NCBI GenBank assembly: GCA_944548615.1
Contig: OX155952.1
Coordinates: 33,942,057-34,006,056, forward strand
Length of the DNA: 64,000 nucleotides
From: Micropterix aruncella
Taxonomy: Eukaryota; Arthropoda; Insecta; Lepidoptera; Micropterigidae
Direction of reading: 5' to 3'
Position 1 is the stretch's first letter, and each line of letters opens with the position of its first letter. The position numbers and the translations under genes were made by a program. Shown here in pieces: positions 35,290-51,865 of this stretch. The notes beneath the pieces were generated by a model, which had not been told where the DNA came from, ran no database searches, and saw only the letters and a list, made by a program, of their open reading frames with translations.

Positions 35290-36227
35290 GTCTTCGTCTC
35301 GGGGGGATCAAAATAGTTATTTCCGTCTTCATCTCGAAAGACAAAATTCTCATCTCGTTCACAATATTTTCTCTCCTGATCGGTTGGTGGACCATTTTCA
35401 GATGAAGACATCGCGATATTTCGCATTTTTCTTATAAAATGTTCCAACAAATTAATTAAACGTTTATCCTCGCCATCAAACGCTCTTATCGCTCTAGGTC
35501 GTAGCGGCCTACAAAGGCGCAGACGAAATAAATGTGGAAGGTGAAAGTGATTGCAGAACTCAATGCTAAGATGTCTGTCGTTTCGGAGGGAGAAGCGGAA
35601 TTGGAGTTGTTGCGTGCCTAATCTACCGCCTCGGCACAAACTTTGCTGTGACGTCACTGATTAATGATGGAGCGGGACACCCGGAAGGGGGGAGGAAGAG
35701 AGGGAGAGAGGGATGGTTGTCACGAGAGATGTAGCATCGCGCTCGTTGCGACATCTCTTTTCTATACTATACTCAGTTAGTCACTTGAAAGAGAAATATG
35801 TACCTCTCGCCAGTGCGGCGTATAGACGCCAACCGTTTAAAAGGGTATGGTATTATCTTCTTCTTCTGCTGCCATCTCCGCTACCGAACGCCGCCTATCA
35901 TATTAGCTATAGTAATTTAGTTGGCCTCCCCTCGAATCAAGTATGTGGTAGATTTCTGAAACCAAAATGTAGATTACAAAGCCAACATATTCTTCTACGC
36001 CCCGGACCTTTTCTTTTGTATATTTTGAACTTAATTATTAGATGTATAGTGTTGTTTCTTTCGGGATAACACACAACACGTACTAAAGTTAACACGTATT
36101 AAAGTTAAAAGATCCACGCTAGACATAAAAATATTAGATAAGAAAAACTACAAAAACGAAATTGCCACATAGTCCGAAGCATGTATTTGCATGAGGCTTT
36201 ATTGCATGAGGCTATAAAATATTTGCA
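35290..36227. other. Non-coding stretch, nothing firm
   Basis: A GC-richer block (35480-35720) with a GGAGGAAGAGAGGGAGAGAGG purine run near 35690. Minus-strand frames here lack recognisable domains. Confidence 0.4.
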
Positions 36228-37243
36228 TGAGGCTGTATTTCTAGAACCCAACGATACCATTGAAATTGAGGCAATCGTTATAGGTCTAAATAATAAAACG
36301 TCAACTGGGTAAGCTGGCATTTCTGATAAAATTTTAAAAGAATGCATCGAAAATTTTATCAACCCGAACACATATATTATTAATATTATTAATATAATTC
36401 TGGAGTGCTTCCCTATTACCTATAAATAGCTGATATGAGACCAGTATTTAGGGGCGGTTTAGGTTTAGAGATGTTAGCTGTTGTCTAAAACTATGAAAAC
36501 GGTGGTCAAATCTAGGTTAAAATATTTCCTAAATAATCATAATCTATCATCTCCTAAACAATACTAATTTCGTCCTGATAGATCTACGAAAGATGCCATT
36601 GATTTTTTATTCGATAACTTGTGGTATTTCTAGACCTTTGGTAGGCTTTCGACGCAGTTTATCGCACATAATTTTATTAGGAAAATTAAAAAAACAAATG
36701 GCATTTGTGGGAAAGCGTTGCAATGGTTCACTGTCTACTTGTCCCACGTTACAAAACTACATGGAGCACGGGGTTTTGAAAGTCGTTTAAGTTACAGAGT
36801 GCTACAAGGATGTCCAAGGGCCGATTTATGTCTACTGTACATAAATGACATTTCCGACAAAACATTAAAAAGAAATACGGCAGTTCTATTGGTTGATGAC
36901 ACTGCTTTGATTTTCCAAGGAAAACCCTAGCCGAACGTAAGCAATATGTTAAAGAACTGGGTATATACAATGGGCACGATTGCGTTTCTCCGTGAAGTAA
37001 AATCGGAAATTAGATCGTGTGAACGAGACAGGGCAATACGCTAGAGCGGAGTGTGAAATGACCGATTGTCACTTTTTCGCATTAAAACTACCCGCCAAAG
37101 TCAAATCTTACACCGCACGAAATATGCTCTAATTTATTCGGGCAAGTATAAGTTCGGCAGGTAGTATTTATCGACGATCGTTCGTTTCATATTCCGCTCT
37201 AACGTATTGCTTTGTCTCGTTCGCTTGGACTAATTTTAGTTTT
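36228..37243 (+). pseudogene. Inverted-repeat arm L: decayed non-LTR RT plus foldback MITE
   Basis: Pairs with 47341-48356 in inverse orientation, very similar over ~1 kb. 36250-36430 reads like RT finger sequence (IEIEAIVIGLNNKTSTG, stop, AGISDKILKECIENF). Further on a decayed FRPDRSTKDAIDFLF, RVLQGCP, YINDIS and VDDTALIF (in place of the usual ADD) follow in shifting frames. The last ~220 bases (37015-37235) are a separate foldback element. Several stops and frame changes show it is dead. Confidence 0.75.
37015..37235. repeat. Foldback MITE with ~45-bp inverted ends
   Basis: GTGTGAACGAGACAGGGCAA at the left pairs with TTGCTTTGTCTCGTTCGC at the right. The arms share the AACGAGAC, GCAATACG and TAGAGCGGA blocks in inverted form. 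A second copy sits at 47349-47572 in arm R. No transposase. Confidence 0.7.
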
Positions 37244-38859
37244 AGTTCACAAATAAACGCAATCGGGCCCAATGTTTGGCTTCAGAATAATCTACTGACA
37301 TTGAATAGCGACATTAAAAGAGAAAACAAAATATGTCCCATTACTGGCAAGCAGGACCTTTTCCATTAATGGCAAGCAGGTCTTTATGCACACAGGTATA
37401 AAAATTCATTAATGTACCCCACCTGGTAAATACTTTAAATACCTAAATAATTGAATTTTCACGAAGTTTGGATGTAAGAGATTGTAATCTAAGCAATAAG
37501 TACACCTGTTATGTTTTGCCTTAAAATGTGGTCCAGCTATCTACCTTCTGAAAGTAATTTATTGATTAATAAGCAAAGTAATTGTACGACTATACTACAG
37601 TAATCCAAGCCTTAAATAAGATACGCATGTAAGTAATGTGGAAAATAAAATAAGGAAAACTATATTCGCATTTACGCTACTTTGAAACGTGTTAGATTTA
37701 AAATCCCTGAAAAATGTCTACCATGCCATAGTAAAATAGTTTCATTTCATACGGTATTCTTCAGAATCTTTCTCAATTCATTGAGAAAGATTAACAAGTA
37801 CTTTTCTAAATCCACATATGACAGTACAAAAGGCGCTTCTTCGGGTTATTGCCAAAAAATCCCGAAGCTACTCCTCAAACGACTTCTTCACAGAGCTACA
37901 GTTATTGGACACCAGGCAGACATATGCAAAAACAGTTATTCAACTATTCTTCAACATTATAAATAGGATAAAACGAATTTACCGCGTGAAGTTTGTAGCA
38001 CCCGACGTTTTTTAACAATTTACCGTATTTTTTTGTAAGATTTAATACCATGTCATATGTTCTATATGCCTAAGAACAGTTTTTTAACATATTTACCTGC
38101 AAAATATTTTATACTATATCTGTACACGTGTGTGAGGTTTGGGTGAATTCCTATTTATATCTGAATTTTTGGAAATCAGAAATAAATATAAGTAGTCAAT
38201 GTACTCCGCGTACTGTTCCAAATTTCGTCTTGATGAAGCGACATAAAATGTGTCGCTGTTCCGGGCATTGGATATATTATAAGTGGGATAAATTATTTGA
38301 ATTTGATTTCCTCTTATATATTATCTTCTTCTTAGTTTTAAATACTTTTACTGGTCTGTATTTTATGCAGACGAACGTAATAATCTTTATTTCCACAATG
38401 CGCGCATGTACCACTGTGATTAGATTAGTTGTAAGACATTGCCAGTGGCAATAAGCTCGCCTTTTTGTAATAGTATTAAGTGCAAGTAAAGAGTATATTA
38501 TTATTATTATTATATTTTCTTCCATTTATCTGATTCTTTATCCGTTAAAGTAATATAATATTTGAGGTTTAATTGTCAAATTCTTCATTTCATAACCAGT
38601 ATTTTAAAAATTAAATTATTATTTTCGTAAACCAAGATATTAGGACATATTAAATATTAAAGTGAAATATTAAATATGAAATATTTTATAATAAAGTATT
38701 AAATTTTCAGATTATATCATTTTTAATCTAAAACCCGCCAAAGATGTTGAAAAGTGATGAAATCAAGAGCTGTAGGCAATGTCTTTAGAATTCTAAGTCA
38801 GTTATTTATTTTTGTATGAGCATTATTAGCTGATTTATGATTTTTTAAATGTTGAAAAC
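37244..38859. other. AT-rich stretch, nothing identified
   Basis: Strongly AT-rich. It contains CATTACTGGCAAGCAGG/CATTAATGGCAAGCAGG twice (37340-37381) and an ATT-triplet run at 38500-38516. Open frames show no domains. Confidence 0.45.
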
Positions 38860-39125
38860 GCGTTACTTTGAAGCAAAATAACGGATAACAGCTTTTTAAA
38901 CCTAGCCATTAGGATAAACATTTTTTTGCGTGATTTGTAATTAATTACTGATATGATTTCTGAGAGATACTAGGTATAGGTAGACATACATACACACACA
39001 CATACAATTCTAGACATCACTTTTTTAGTTTCCCAGGATCTCAAAACGCGGAGATCCGGTTAAAGCTGGAATCCATTTTTTTTTCTATTTACATACTTAG
39101 TGTAACACCCTGCATTTTTTGGAAA
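38860..39125. repeat. Dispersed repeat H, diverged copy
   Basis: Related to 33990-34340 by TAGCCATTAGGAT, CAGGATCTCAAAACGCGG and GTGTAACACCCTGCAT-TTTT. A short ACATACACAC run lies at 38985-39003. Confidence 0.55.
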
Positions 39126-39196
39126 AGTAAAAACCGGGCATTCGAATGATAAATTTCCTTTAGCTCCAGATTGACCTGCCTCTTCTCGCATAGAAA

Positions 39197-42303
<3,107 letters not shown>

Positions 42304-42547
42304 AATTATGTTTATTACTAAATAAATGAAATGATAAAATAATGAAAGGGCACTTATCTGGTCTGTGGTGACCAGGAGTGACTCCACGCCTTATTCTTCT
42401 CTTCCTTCAGCGCTTGCTAGGTGTTTCCTGCTGTGTATTGGAACTTGATTAAAATGGTAGCGGCAACACAACAATGCGAGACGAGAATGAATGCTGGAAA
42501 ATAATAGGCGATTAGTGTTTCTTAAATATTAATGATTGTTATAAAAT

Positions 42548-42586
42548 GTATATCAATATTTCGGCTCAGCCGTCGTCAAGATATGT
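42548..42586 (-). ncRNA. Hammerhead-ribozyme-like motif in the Penelope 3' UTR
   Basis: On the minus strand: ATATC, TTGACGA, C, GGC-TGA-GCC, GAA, A-TA-T, T, GATAT. This reads as stem I (ATATC/GATAT), catalytic core, stem II (GGC/GCC), GAA, a one-base-pair stem III with a two-base loop, and a cleavage site after the T before GATAT. Very short stem III is usual for the hammerheads known from Penelope-like elements. The core has T where C3 of CUGANGA is expected, so activity may be reduced or lost. Confidence 0.6.
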
Positions 42587-42776
42587 GACATTTCTGAAAT
42601 CGAACAATTCGTTGAAAATTTAAATTCAAGGAATCGAACAAAAAGAAATGGATTAATAATATTTTACACGATTTAGTTAAGGTACCATAACCAACCGTGC
42701 AAAACGTTATTTTAAATGAATGATTATAAATTAAAATAAAAAGCATTTGATGATTATGATAATATGATAAACCTTA

Positions 42777-45713
42777 TTAATTTTGCCTATTGAGACCGGA
42801 ACCTTTGCAAGCGCCTAAAATATAAATATAAGCTAATTCCCAAGATTTGACGTCCCTTTCCTTTGCATTATCACCCAGGCATTTTATTATTTTAACTTTA
42901 AAACATTGATCAAAAGATAAATTATGCGCCCTGGCATGTAAAGATATTGGGAGTTGGCTTTCATTTCCTACACTAGCCCTATGATTATTTAGTCTAATAT
43001 TAAGTGGTGTTGTTGTTTCACCGATATAAAAGGCATCACAAGTCCTGCACAGAAGTTGATATACTATATTTTTTGAAATACAACTGCAATGAAAGGGAAC
43101 CCTGTAACTATTAGTAGTATTTGGACTGGTAAAAAAAGGACTTAGATCTAACAAAGGACAAGTTTTACAACGTGGACGACCGCAAGGTTGAAGGCCAAAA
43201 GTATTATTACCAATAGAGAAATTTTGATTATTTTTTGTTTTGTTTAATATTGATCTAATATTAGGTGGTCTGCGGAAAGATAAAATTGGCGGTGAATCTA
43301 AGAGATCCTTAGTGGATGCATCATTAGAAATGATGGGGAATAAATCTGATAATATATCTCGCAGTTTCTCAGCACCAGGAAAATAAGTGGTGCTAAGGAA
43401 GATTTTATTATTATTATTATTTTTATTTTTATTTGAAGTAATTTTAGGTTTTGGTATATATTTTACTTCAGAGTTTAGAATATGTTTATCCAATAGAGGA
43501 GCAGGGTATTTTCTTTCAAGAAGAGATTGCTTTAGATTATTGAGATATTTATCTAAATTTTCTTTGTTGTTAACTAAACGGTGTCCGCGAATGGACATTG
43601 AATAGGGAATGGATCTCTTGGTGTGAAATGGATGACAGCTATCAAAGTGTAAATACTGTTCTTTATTTGTAGGTTTTATATGAATCGCGGTTTTAATTTT
43701 ACCTTCGGAAATTGTTAAATCAACATCTAAGAAAGTAATTTGTGATTTAGAAATGGTATGAGTGAAATTCAAAGGGCCAAAATTATTTAAGTCGTCAAGA
43801 AAGGTTGTTAGAGTAGTTTGTCCGTGTGGCCAAATCATTACTATGTCGTCAATAAATCTATACCATAATATGGGTTTTAAATTTTGCGTTTGAAGAAAAT
43901 TTTGCTCGAATAATCCCATGAAAAGGTTGGCATACGAAGGAGCCATTCGAGTTCCCATAGCAGTCCCTTTAATTTGAAGATAAAATTCATCTTCAAAGGA
44001 AAAAGCATTACACGTTAAGACAAACTCGGCTAATTTGCAAAGAAAATCTGTAGAAGGTATTTGAGGATGAGGTCTCTCATCAAGAAAATAAGAAATGGCT
44101 TCCAATCCTAAATTATGAGGAATATTGGTATACAGGGATATGGCGTCAATAGTAACAAATAATAGGTCGTCTGACTTTGGAATTACAGTATTATTTAAAA
44201 TATCAATAAAATGATAGCTGTCTTTGATATGAGAATTTAGATTTTTAACAAAAGGTTGTAAAAAATAATCTACAAAAGCTGAAATTCTTTCTGTCGGAGA
44301 GTTAAAGCTTGCGACTATCGGTCGTCCAGGATTATTAGGCTTGTGAATTTTAGGTAATAGGTAAAAATTTGGAGTTCGGATAGGATCAGGAATTAAAGTT
44401 TTAACATCTTCGTCTGATAATTTTTCATTTGATTTATTTTGTTCAATATATTTTTTTATTTTCACTGCAAAATTTTTGTTTGGATCTCTGGATAGTTTTT
44501 TATAGAAAGTTTCATCTCTAAGTTGTCTCAAGCCTTCAGTAACATAGTCAGTTTTGTTTAGTATGACAGTAGTGGAACCTTTATCAGCCGGCAAAATGAC
44601 GATGCTGGTATCCTTGCTAAGACTCTCAAGAGCTGCACGTTCATCTACTGACAAGTTTGATGTTGGCTTGAGGCTATTTAGAAAAGATGGCTGTGTTACT
44701 TTGTTTAATAAAATAGTAATAAAATTTTCTACCGGATGATTTTTTGGTAATGGAGGGGGTTCTTTATTAGAGTGTGGACGAAATTGAGATAGTGCATTGT
44801 GTAATTTAATATTATTATTGTTATCCTTTTGATTTGAATGCCAAAATTCGCGCCATCTTAAATTACGACAAAATTTAACAACATCATTACCAAAACTAAA
44901 ATGGTTCACATTTTGAGTCGGTGTGAAATTTAGACCTTTAGCTAATACTAAATATTCATTGTGGTTAATTATTTTGGATGACAAGTTTTTAACAGCATTT
45001 TTTTCTCTAGGAGATGGACCTTGTATATTATTAGAATATGATACTGATGGTGTTATACTGTTATTAATTTGGTTTACTAATGTGGCACGTATTGGTACAG
45101 AATCTGATACTAATGGAAATATATTGTTAGTAATTTGGTTTACTGATAGGGTGTGCATCGGAGAGGAAAGAGTACCTTGGTGAACTGCTGGGATAACATT
45201 TCGAAGTGAATTTGAATTCCTTGTTTTGTTAACATTGGAATGACTGTAATTTGAAATGGAAACTGGATTCAAAATGTTTCGTGTATTGTTACTTGGGATA
45301 ATGCAAATTTTCTGAAAGTTCTTTAGTAAATTAAGGAACTTTTTATCGTGTTTTAATCTAATATTTCGTAAATCTGTTACAGAATTGTTAACTATATTAT
45401 GAGCTTCTTGAAATAAAAAAGGAGAATGTGTTGTTATCATGTTAACATAAAAACACAGTGAGTTTAAATGTTTATCAACTAAAATTTGATATTCATTTCG
45501 CAAAACAGACGTAATTTCCATTGAATACCTTAAACGGATTGCGGTGAAATCATATTGAATTTCTGTACTAATTGCTGCGGAAGGAAATTTTGGTAATAAC
45601 CCTTTAGGGCAAATGTTGTTTTCTAAACATTTAGAAAGAAATTCAACGTGTCCCGTGAATTTAGCTGTCTTAAGTGAATGGTAATTTATTTGGTTTAACC
45701 ACTGAGTGTACAT
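42777..45713 (-). CDS. Penelope-like RT with GIY-YIG endonuclease (978 residues), intact
   Basis: A single protein that would copy the element RNA and cut the target. The first ~290 residues hold a conserved N-terminal block and an Asn/Ser-rich linker. The RT region shows ILPADKGSTTVILNK, PIVASFNSPTERISAF, VTIDAISLYTNIPHN (motif A), KGTAMGTRMAPSYANLFM (motif B), YRFIDDIVMIW (motif C, IDD) and ITFLDVDL. A Cys-rich linker, CGRPRCKTCPLL, precedes the GIY-YIG domain: IVYQLLCRTCDAFYIGETT, with NIRLNNHR and a downstream Glu in SWELAYIY. No stops or frame breaks. A 72-bp leader separates the ATG from the upstream tandem copy. Penelope-like RTs are related to telomerase RT. Confidence 0.93.
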   Translation of the reverse strand: MYTQWLNQINYHSLKTAKFTGHVEFLSKCLENNICPKGLLPKFPSAAISTEIQYDFTAIRLRYSMEITSVLRNEYQILVDKHLNSLCFYVNMITTHSPFLFQEAHNIVNNSVTDLRNIRLKHDKKFLNLLKNFQKICIIPSNNTRNILNPVSISNYSHSNVNKTRNSNSLRNVIPAVHQGTLSSPMHTLSVNQITNNIFPLVSDSVPIRATLVNQINNSITPSVSYSNNIQGPSPREKNAVKNLSSKIINHNEYLVLAKGLNFTPTQNVNHFSFGNDVVKFCRNLRWREFWHSNQKDNNNNIKLHNALSQFRPHSNKEPPPLPKNHPVENFITILLNKVTQPSFLNSLKPTSNLSVDERAALESLSKDTSIVILPADKGSTTVILNKTDYVTEGLRQLRDETFYKKLSRDPNKNFAVKIKKYIEQNKSNEKLSDEDVKTLIPDPIRTPNFYLLPKIHKPNNPGRPIVASFNSPTERISAFVDYFLQPFVKNLNSHIKDSYHFIDILNNTVIPKSDDLLFVTIDAISLYTNIPHNLGLEAISYFLDERPHPQIPSTDFLCKLAEFVLTCNAFSFEDEFYLQIKGTAMGTRMAPSYANLFMGLFEQNFLQTQNLKPILWYRFIDDIVMIWPHGQTTLTTFLDDLNNFGPLNFTHTISKSQITFLDVDLTISEGKIKTAIHIKPTNKEQYLHFDSCHPFHTKRSIPYSMSIRGHRLVNNKENLDKYLNNLKQSLLERKYPAPLLDKHILNSEVKYIPKPKITSNKNKNNNNNKIFLSTTYFPGAEKLRDILSDLFPIISNDASTKDLLDSPPILSFRRPPNIRSILNKTKNNQNFSIGNNTFGLQPCGRPRCKTCPLLDLSPFFTSPNTTNSYRVPFHCSCISKNIVYQLLCRTCDAFYIGETTTPLNIRLNNHRASVGNESQLPISLHARAHNLSFDQCFKVKIIKCLGDNAKERDVKSWELAYIYILGACKGSGLNRQN

Positions 45714-45785
45714 AATGGATGTGATTGCAACATAATTAAAATTAGGTAATATTTTAATATTTGATTGTAAATGTGTAAATTATTA

Positions 45786-47340
<1,555 letters not shown>

Positions 47341-48356
47341 TCCAACTAAAATTAGTCCAAGCGAACGAGACAAAGCAATACGTTAGAGCGGAATATAAAA
47401 CGAACGATCGTCGATAAATACTACCAGCCGAACTTATAATTGCCCGAATAAATTCGAGCATATTTCGTGCGGTGTAAGATTTGACTTTGGCGGGTAGTTT
47501 TAATGCGAAAAATTGACAATCGGTCATTTCACACTCCCCTCTAGCGTATTGCCCTGTCTCGTTCACACGATCTAATTTCCGATTTTACTTCACGGAGAAA
47601 CGCAATCGTGCCCATTGTATATACCCAGTTCTTGTGATTTTGCTTACGTTCGGCTAGGGTTTTCCTTGGAAAATTAAAGCAGTGTCATCAACCAATAGAA
47701 CTGCCGTATTTCTTTTTAATGTTTTGTCGGAAATGTCATTTATGTACAGTAGACATAAATCGGCCCTTGGACATCCTTGTAGCACTCTGTAACTTAAACG
47801 ACTTTCAAAACCCCGTGCTCCATGTAGTTTTGTAACGTGGGACAAGTAGACAGTGAACCATTGCAACGCTTTCCCACAAATGCCATTTGTTTTTTTAATT
47901 TTCCTAATAAAATTATGTGCGATAAACTGCGTCGAAAGCCTACCAAAGGTCTAGAAATACCACAAGTTATCGAATAAAAAATCAATGGCATCTTTCGTAG
48001 ATCTATTAGGACGAAATTAGTATTGTTTAGGAGATGATAGATTATGATTATTTAGGAAATATTTTAACCTAGATTTGACCACCGTTTTCATAGTTTTAGA
48101 CAACAGCTAACATCTCTAAACCTAAACCGCCCCTAAATACTGGTCTTATATCAGCTATTTATAGGTAATAGGGAAGCACTCCAGAATTATATTAATAATA
48201 TTTATAATATATGTGTTCGGGTTGATAAAATTTTCGATGCATTCTTTTAAAATTTTATCAGAAATGCCATCTTACCCAGTTGACGTTTTATTATTTAGAC
48301 CTATAACGATTGCCTCAATTTCAATGGTATCGTTGGGTTCTAGAAATATAGCCTAA
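47341..48356 (-). pseudogene. Inverted-repeat arm R: decayed non-LTR RT plus foldback MITE
   Basis: The inverted partner of 36228-37243. Two decayed RT frames (47654-47866 and 47794-47991, minus strand) give the same peptides as in arm L, including YINDIS and VDDTALIF. Both arms also carry the same foldback MITE (here 47349-47572), so the whole block was duplicated together rather than by two separate insertions. Confidence 0.75.
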
Positions 48357-48720
48357 TGCACGCGATAGTACACCGAATCTATCGCGGACCACGGCATCCT
48401 TTGCCCGGCTAGTTCACCCAGGATCGGGTGGCCGAATGGTTGTTTCAAAAGCAGTTGCTATAAGGTTAACAGCCATCCCCGCTCTATAAGAAACATTACT
48501 GTTCCCAGACTCCCCCGGCTGATAGTCGGAATGCACAATCGATTGGCTGACACCGCACGGTGCGCAGGAGCGCCCGAAGGTGGACTCCTAGGGAGACTGG
48601 CCTGCAGGCCAGCGTCCTCCTCTGGCTCTCCCTTCTGCTTGGAGGCCGCCGGATGGGTGTTGACCCGTGCATTTGACCGACCCTAGACAACTGGGTCTTA
48701 GTGTCCAAACTGCAACAGGG
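48357..48720. repeat. GC-rich dispersed repeat family, copy 4
   Basis: Matches 12775-13140: CACCGAATCTATCG, TTTGCCCGGCT, CCCAGGATCGG, CCCAGACTCCCCC, then TGATAGTCGGAATGCAC and CCGCACGGTGCGC. It lacks the ~45-base segment with the right inverted arm seen in copy 2. It abuts inverted-repeat arm R. Confidence 0.65.
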
Positions 48721-48739
48721 ACCATTAGCTCCCCTAAAT

Positions 48740-48910
48740 AATCAATGCTATTAGCGGCGTTAAAAATCTGACTAGGTAAAATGTTTAGAATACATTGCTA
48801 TTAGTTTCGCCGGACAATGCTATTAGCGCCCCCCTGCATGTCGCCAGCGCAGAGGAGTTGCCAAAATGCACCATGGCATTGCGCAATCTTATACCCGATA
48901 TAATCAATGA
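48740..48910 (+). repeat. Short dispersed repeat G, copy 2
   Basis: GCTATTAGTTTCGCCGGACAA, ATGCTATTAGCG, GTTGCCAAAATGCACC. Matches 5641-5785 and, inverted, 57640-57800. Confidence 0.6.
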
Positions 48911-49424
48911 TATTAGCGGCGTTTGAAATATAATTATGTACAATGTTTAAATGTGCTTAATCAATTAATTTATTCAAAAATAGTTACTCTTAAATATGCC
49001 AATGCTGAAATCGCCAAATCTCTCTTGACCTAGATGATATTCGACGATTCTGAATAAATGACTGTAAATTATCTTAAAGGACGGCGGAGCTACTTTCAAA
49101 GTCTCGGTTAACGTGAAGAGATTGAGCGCGGGACGAACAAAGGACGCTCGCCTCGAAAATGCCAAATTTAATTCGCGTCCATTGGCTAAATCTCTCCGAC
49201 GAGAGCCGAAAACGAGCCTCTCACTAGCCTTTAATTGGAATCGGATTACGGTAAGAAAAAGGGAATCACTGGATTTATATCTTTTCAGATTTGTGAGGAG
49301 CCTTGGATGGATAAAATAAGGAAATCGAGGCGAATGGAGCCACTGATCCCAATCATGTCGCTTAGGAAAAACATAAACGCAAAACACAACTTCTTACACC
49401 ACTTATTTTGCTGGTTAGAGTTGG
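48911..49424. other. Non-coding, GC-richer core at 49080-49230
   Basis: The core has open frames on both strands without recognisable domains and no match elsewhere in the window. Confidence 0.4.
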
Positions 49425-49550
49425 GGGGCATCCACATATTACGTAATCAGGGAGAGGGGGGGTTGGAGCTGAGGCTTACGCTTGATTACGGGGGGGGGGG
49501 GGGAGGCCTGGAAGACTGTCCTGATTACGTAATCAACTTTGGTCACCGCG
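49425..49550. repeat. C/G-tract dispersed repeat, copy 2 (foldback form)
   Basis: ACATATTACGTAATCAGGG at the left and CTGATTACGTAATCAACTT at the right enclose G-runs (49491-49502). The ends are inverted around TTACGTAA. Similar to 17255-17365. Confidence 0.6.
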
Positions 49551-50399
49551 TCGCATTTTTTTTGGTCTAAACCTGCAAATCAGTGCCACGCCAAAGATAC
49601 CGGTCCCCGCACGCGCGATGTGCGTAGATACTCCACGCGCTCGTCTGCAATTGACACGCCTGTTTTAGGCACATAAAAATAAAATATTACAAAACAAATA
49701 AATCAAAAATCAAAATATTCGTCATTAAATAATCATGACAAGAAATTATAAACCAATGAAAAAACAATCATATTAATGAAATTAACTAGTAATCATTCTA
49801 AAAAACAAAAATCTACTTTTGTATCTAAAAATTAAAACCTTGATCGCCGAATATTCGGGATGTGCAGCATGGACAGATACACTGACAAGGAAGAGAGAGA
49901 CGCGGTGACGACATGGAATATAAAGAGAAAAAAAACGAGGTAAATATTTCTCCCTTTTATCTGTTTTTGGTGACGTGTCCCATTTTTTAATTTAAATTGT
50001 GATTTTGGTCGGAATTTTTTATAACAAAAAATACTTACCATTTTTTTTGTACCGATTAATTAAGCGTTTTGCTTTGTTTAGAAATTTATTTGAAGTTATT
50101 TTACAAAGGTTATTTATGATTACTTAAAATTTAATTTGGGATTATCTCGAATTGGTTTTTAAAAAAATAATAATATTGCGTATTTTTTTGTGTAAATATA
50201 ACGTAATTTAATTAAGTTATGTCATATTAAAGCTTTAATATGATATAATTTTGCCCCAGAAATAATTCCCTTAGGTTATTGATGATTTCAAAAATGACGC
50301 GTAAAAACAAAAGCTAGAGCTTTTCGAGACCGCGTGAGTCTCGCAATTTGGACGCCTTTGTATAGAACATTAAAAATAAACACTGGGATAATTTTCGCT
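49551..50399. other. AT-rich stretch, nothing identified
   Basis: AT-rich non-coding sequence with no repeat match noticed. Confidence 0.45.
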
Positions 50400-50620
50400 T
50401 GAAGCCTAGGAGTAATCCAGCGTGCGTCTCCTTTTCAGTTGGGTCGCCGGCTGTGCGCTTTCCTGGCCGGAAGCAGCTTCCGTCTGCTCGCAACTGTCGT
50501 CTTCCTCCCGCCGCCATTTTCCATCGTGTTTCCCGCGAAATAGCGCCGAGAGCCGGCAGCGTTGCGCGCCGTTTCTTTTTGAAATTTCCGTTTCGGCTCG
50601 CATATCGAAATATTAAATTT
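50400..50620. promoter_or_regulatory. Isolated GC-rich island, possible promoter region
   Basis: About 220 bases of GC-rich, CpG-containing sequence in a very AT-rich setting, with CCGCCGCCATTTTCCATCG, which resembles a YY1/Pho-type CCAT site. All six frames are partly open, but none shows a known domain. It could be the promoter or first exon of a host gene, or a repeat with no second copy here. Confidence 0.25.
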
Positions 50621-50842
50621 TATATGGACATCTCGCCGGTAGTAATTGTTATTCTGATATTTTTTTGCGAAGATAGTAAGTATTATTTCTCCTCGATTGT
50701 GATTATGAAAATTAACAAAACCTTTTTTTAAAGACATCACAGTTCTTCAGTAAGTCATAAAGCAATTCAAGTGTACATAGATATAATTTATAATGTTAGG
50801 GCATGCATTTTTACGTTACAATATCTGCTGCGTAACGTGGTC

Positions 50843-50985
50843 ATATCGTTAGCAATTTAATACGCGTTATAATCAATGGAACAAATTGATTATATAGCGT
50901 ATTTTGTTGCACAACTACGTACTATTACTTAGCAGCTAGGATTTTACTACCAAACTAGATGGCCCTCATAGCTTTGTCATTGTTG
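50843..50985 (+). repeat. Short dispersed repeat F, copy 2
   Basis: GATTATATAGCGTATTTTG, GTACTATTACTTAGCAGC, TAGGATTTTACTACC and CCCTCATAGCT. Matches 5015-5165. Confidence 0.55.
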
Positions 50986-51204
50986 GTTGTTTAGTATCAT
51001 AATGCTATTTTTCTTCTTACTTCTTAGGAAAGAAGAAGAAAGTAAAAGAAGATCTTCGCTGGATTTTATTCAAGAATGAAATGATTATATGAATATCTTA
51101 CAAAATATCTAGAAATATATTAATCAATCTATTCATAAAACATAATATTTGAAGTATAAATTTTATAATTGCATATTTAATTATAACTTGTATTTTAGTT
51201 AATC

Positions 51205-51335
51205 GGTCGTCCATTAATCACGTGATGTTTTTTAGCAACTTTTTAACCCCTCCCTCATTCCTCTTGGTGATACGTGGTGAGGTTTTATGCTACCCCCCCC
51301 CCCCCCCTACCAAAAATCACGTATATTTTTTTAGA
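51205..51335. repeat. C-tract dispersed repeat, copy 3
   Basis: GGTCGTCCATTAATCACGTG, then GTGGTGAGG, a 17-base C-run (51291-51307) and AAAAATCACGTATA. The GTCCATTAATCACGTGAT wording with C-tracts is a pattern seen in foldback repeats of many invertebrates. Confidence 0.55.
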
Positions 51336-51865
51336 ACAAAGTATCTTTAAAATTTTCAGAATTTTATCTTTAAATACAGGCATAATCTAATTTAATTATG
51401 GAAAATTAAGCACCGTGTCCACATTAATAATGATGTCCACATTAAGGTTGCAGGTTTTTTCTGACTGGCGTAAAAAATAATAAACGAAAGGTGTAATATT
51501 GTGAAAGAAACATAATTGTACTGGTACATGAATATATTTAATGGAGATTGTCTTCGGACCACGGATTAGCGACACTTTCTTCAACACTAACAATTATTGA
51601 ATAAGCATTTTGCAAGTCGGCTGTTGGCACTGTGCTTTGTTGAAGATCAACGTAGGTCTCATCAAACCACTCGGCCTCATTATTTTTGTTGCATTTTCTT
51701 AAGGCAAAGCATATACGGCGTGATGCACCGAATATTGGCGAACATGTCTTTGGCGCCAAAATCACAGACTTACTGGCTTCCACGGCAGCGGGAAAATCCT
51801 GGCAACGACGAGTCAAGGTCACGAGCCATTTTTCAAATTAGAAATCGCACGTTCAACAAAAAATA
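51336..51865. other. Non-coding stretch, nothing identified
   Basis: The overlapping open frames at 51538-51866 on both strands show no recognisable domain. Confidence 0.4.

Noticed and set aside
35214..35657. 147-residue minus-strand frame as a host gene
   Set aside because: Its C-terminal part lies in a C-tract/microsatellite retroelement tail and the rest has no recognisable domain.
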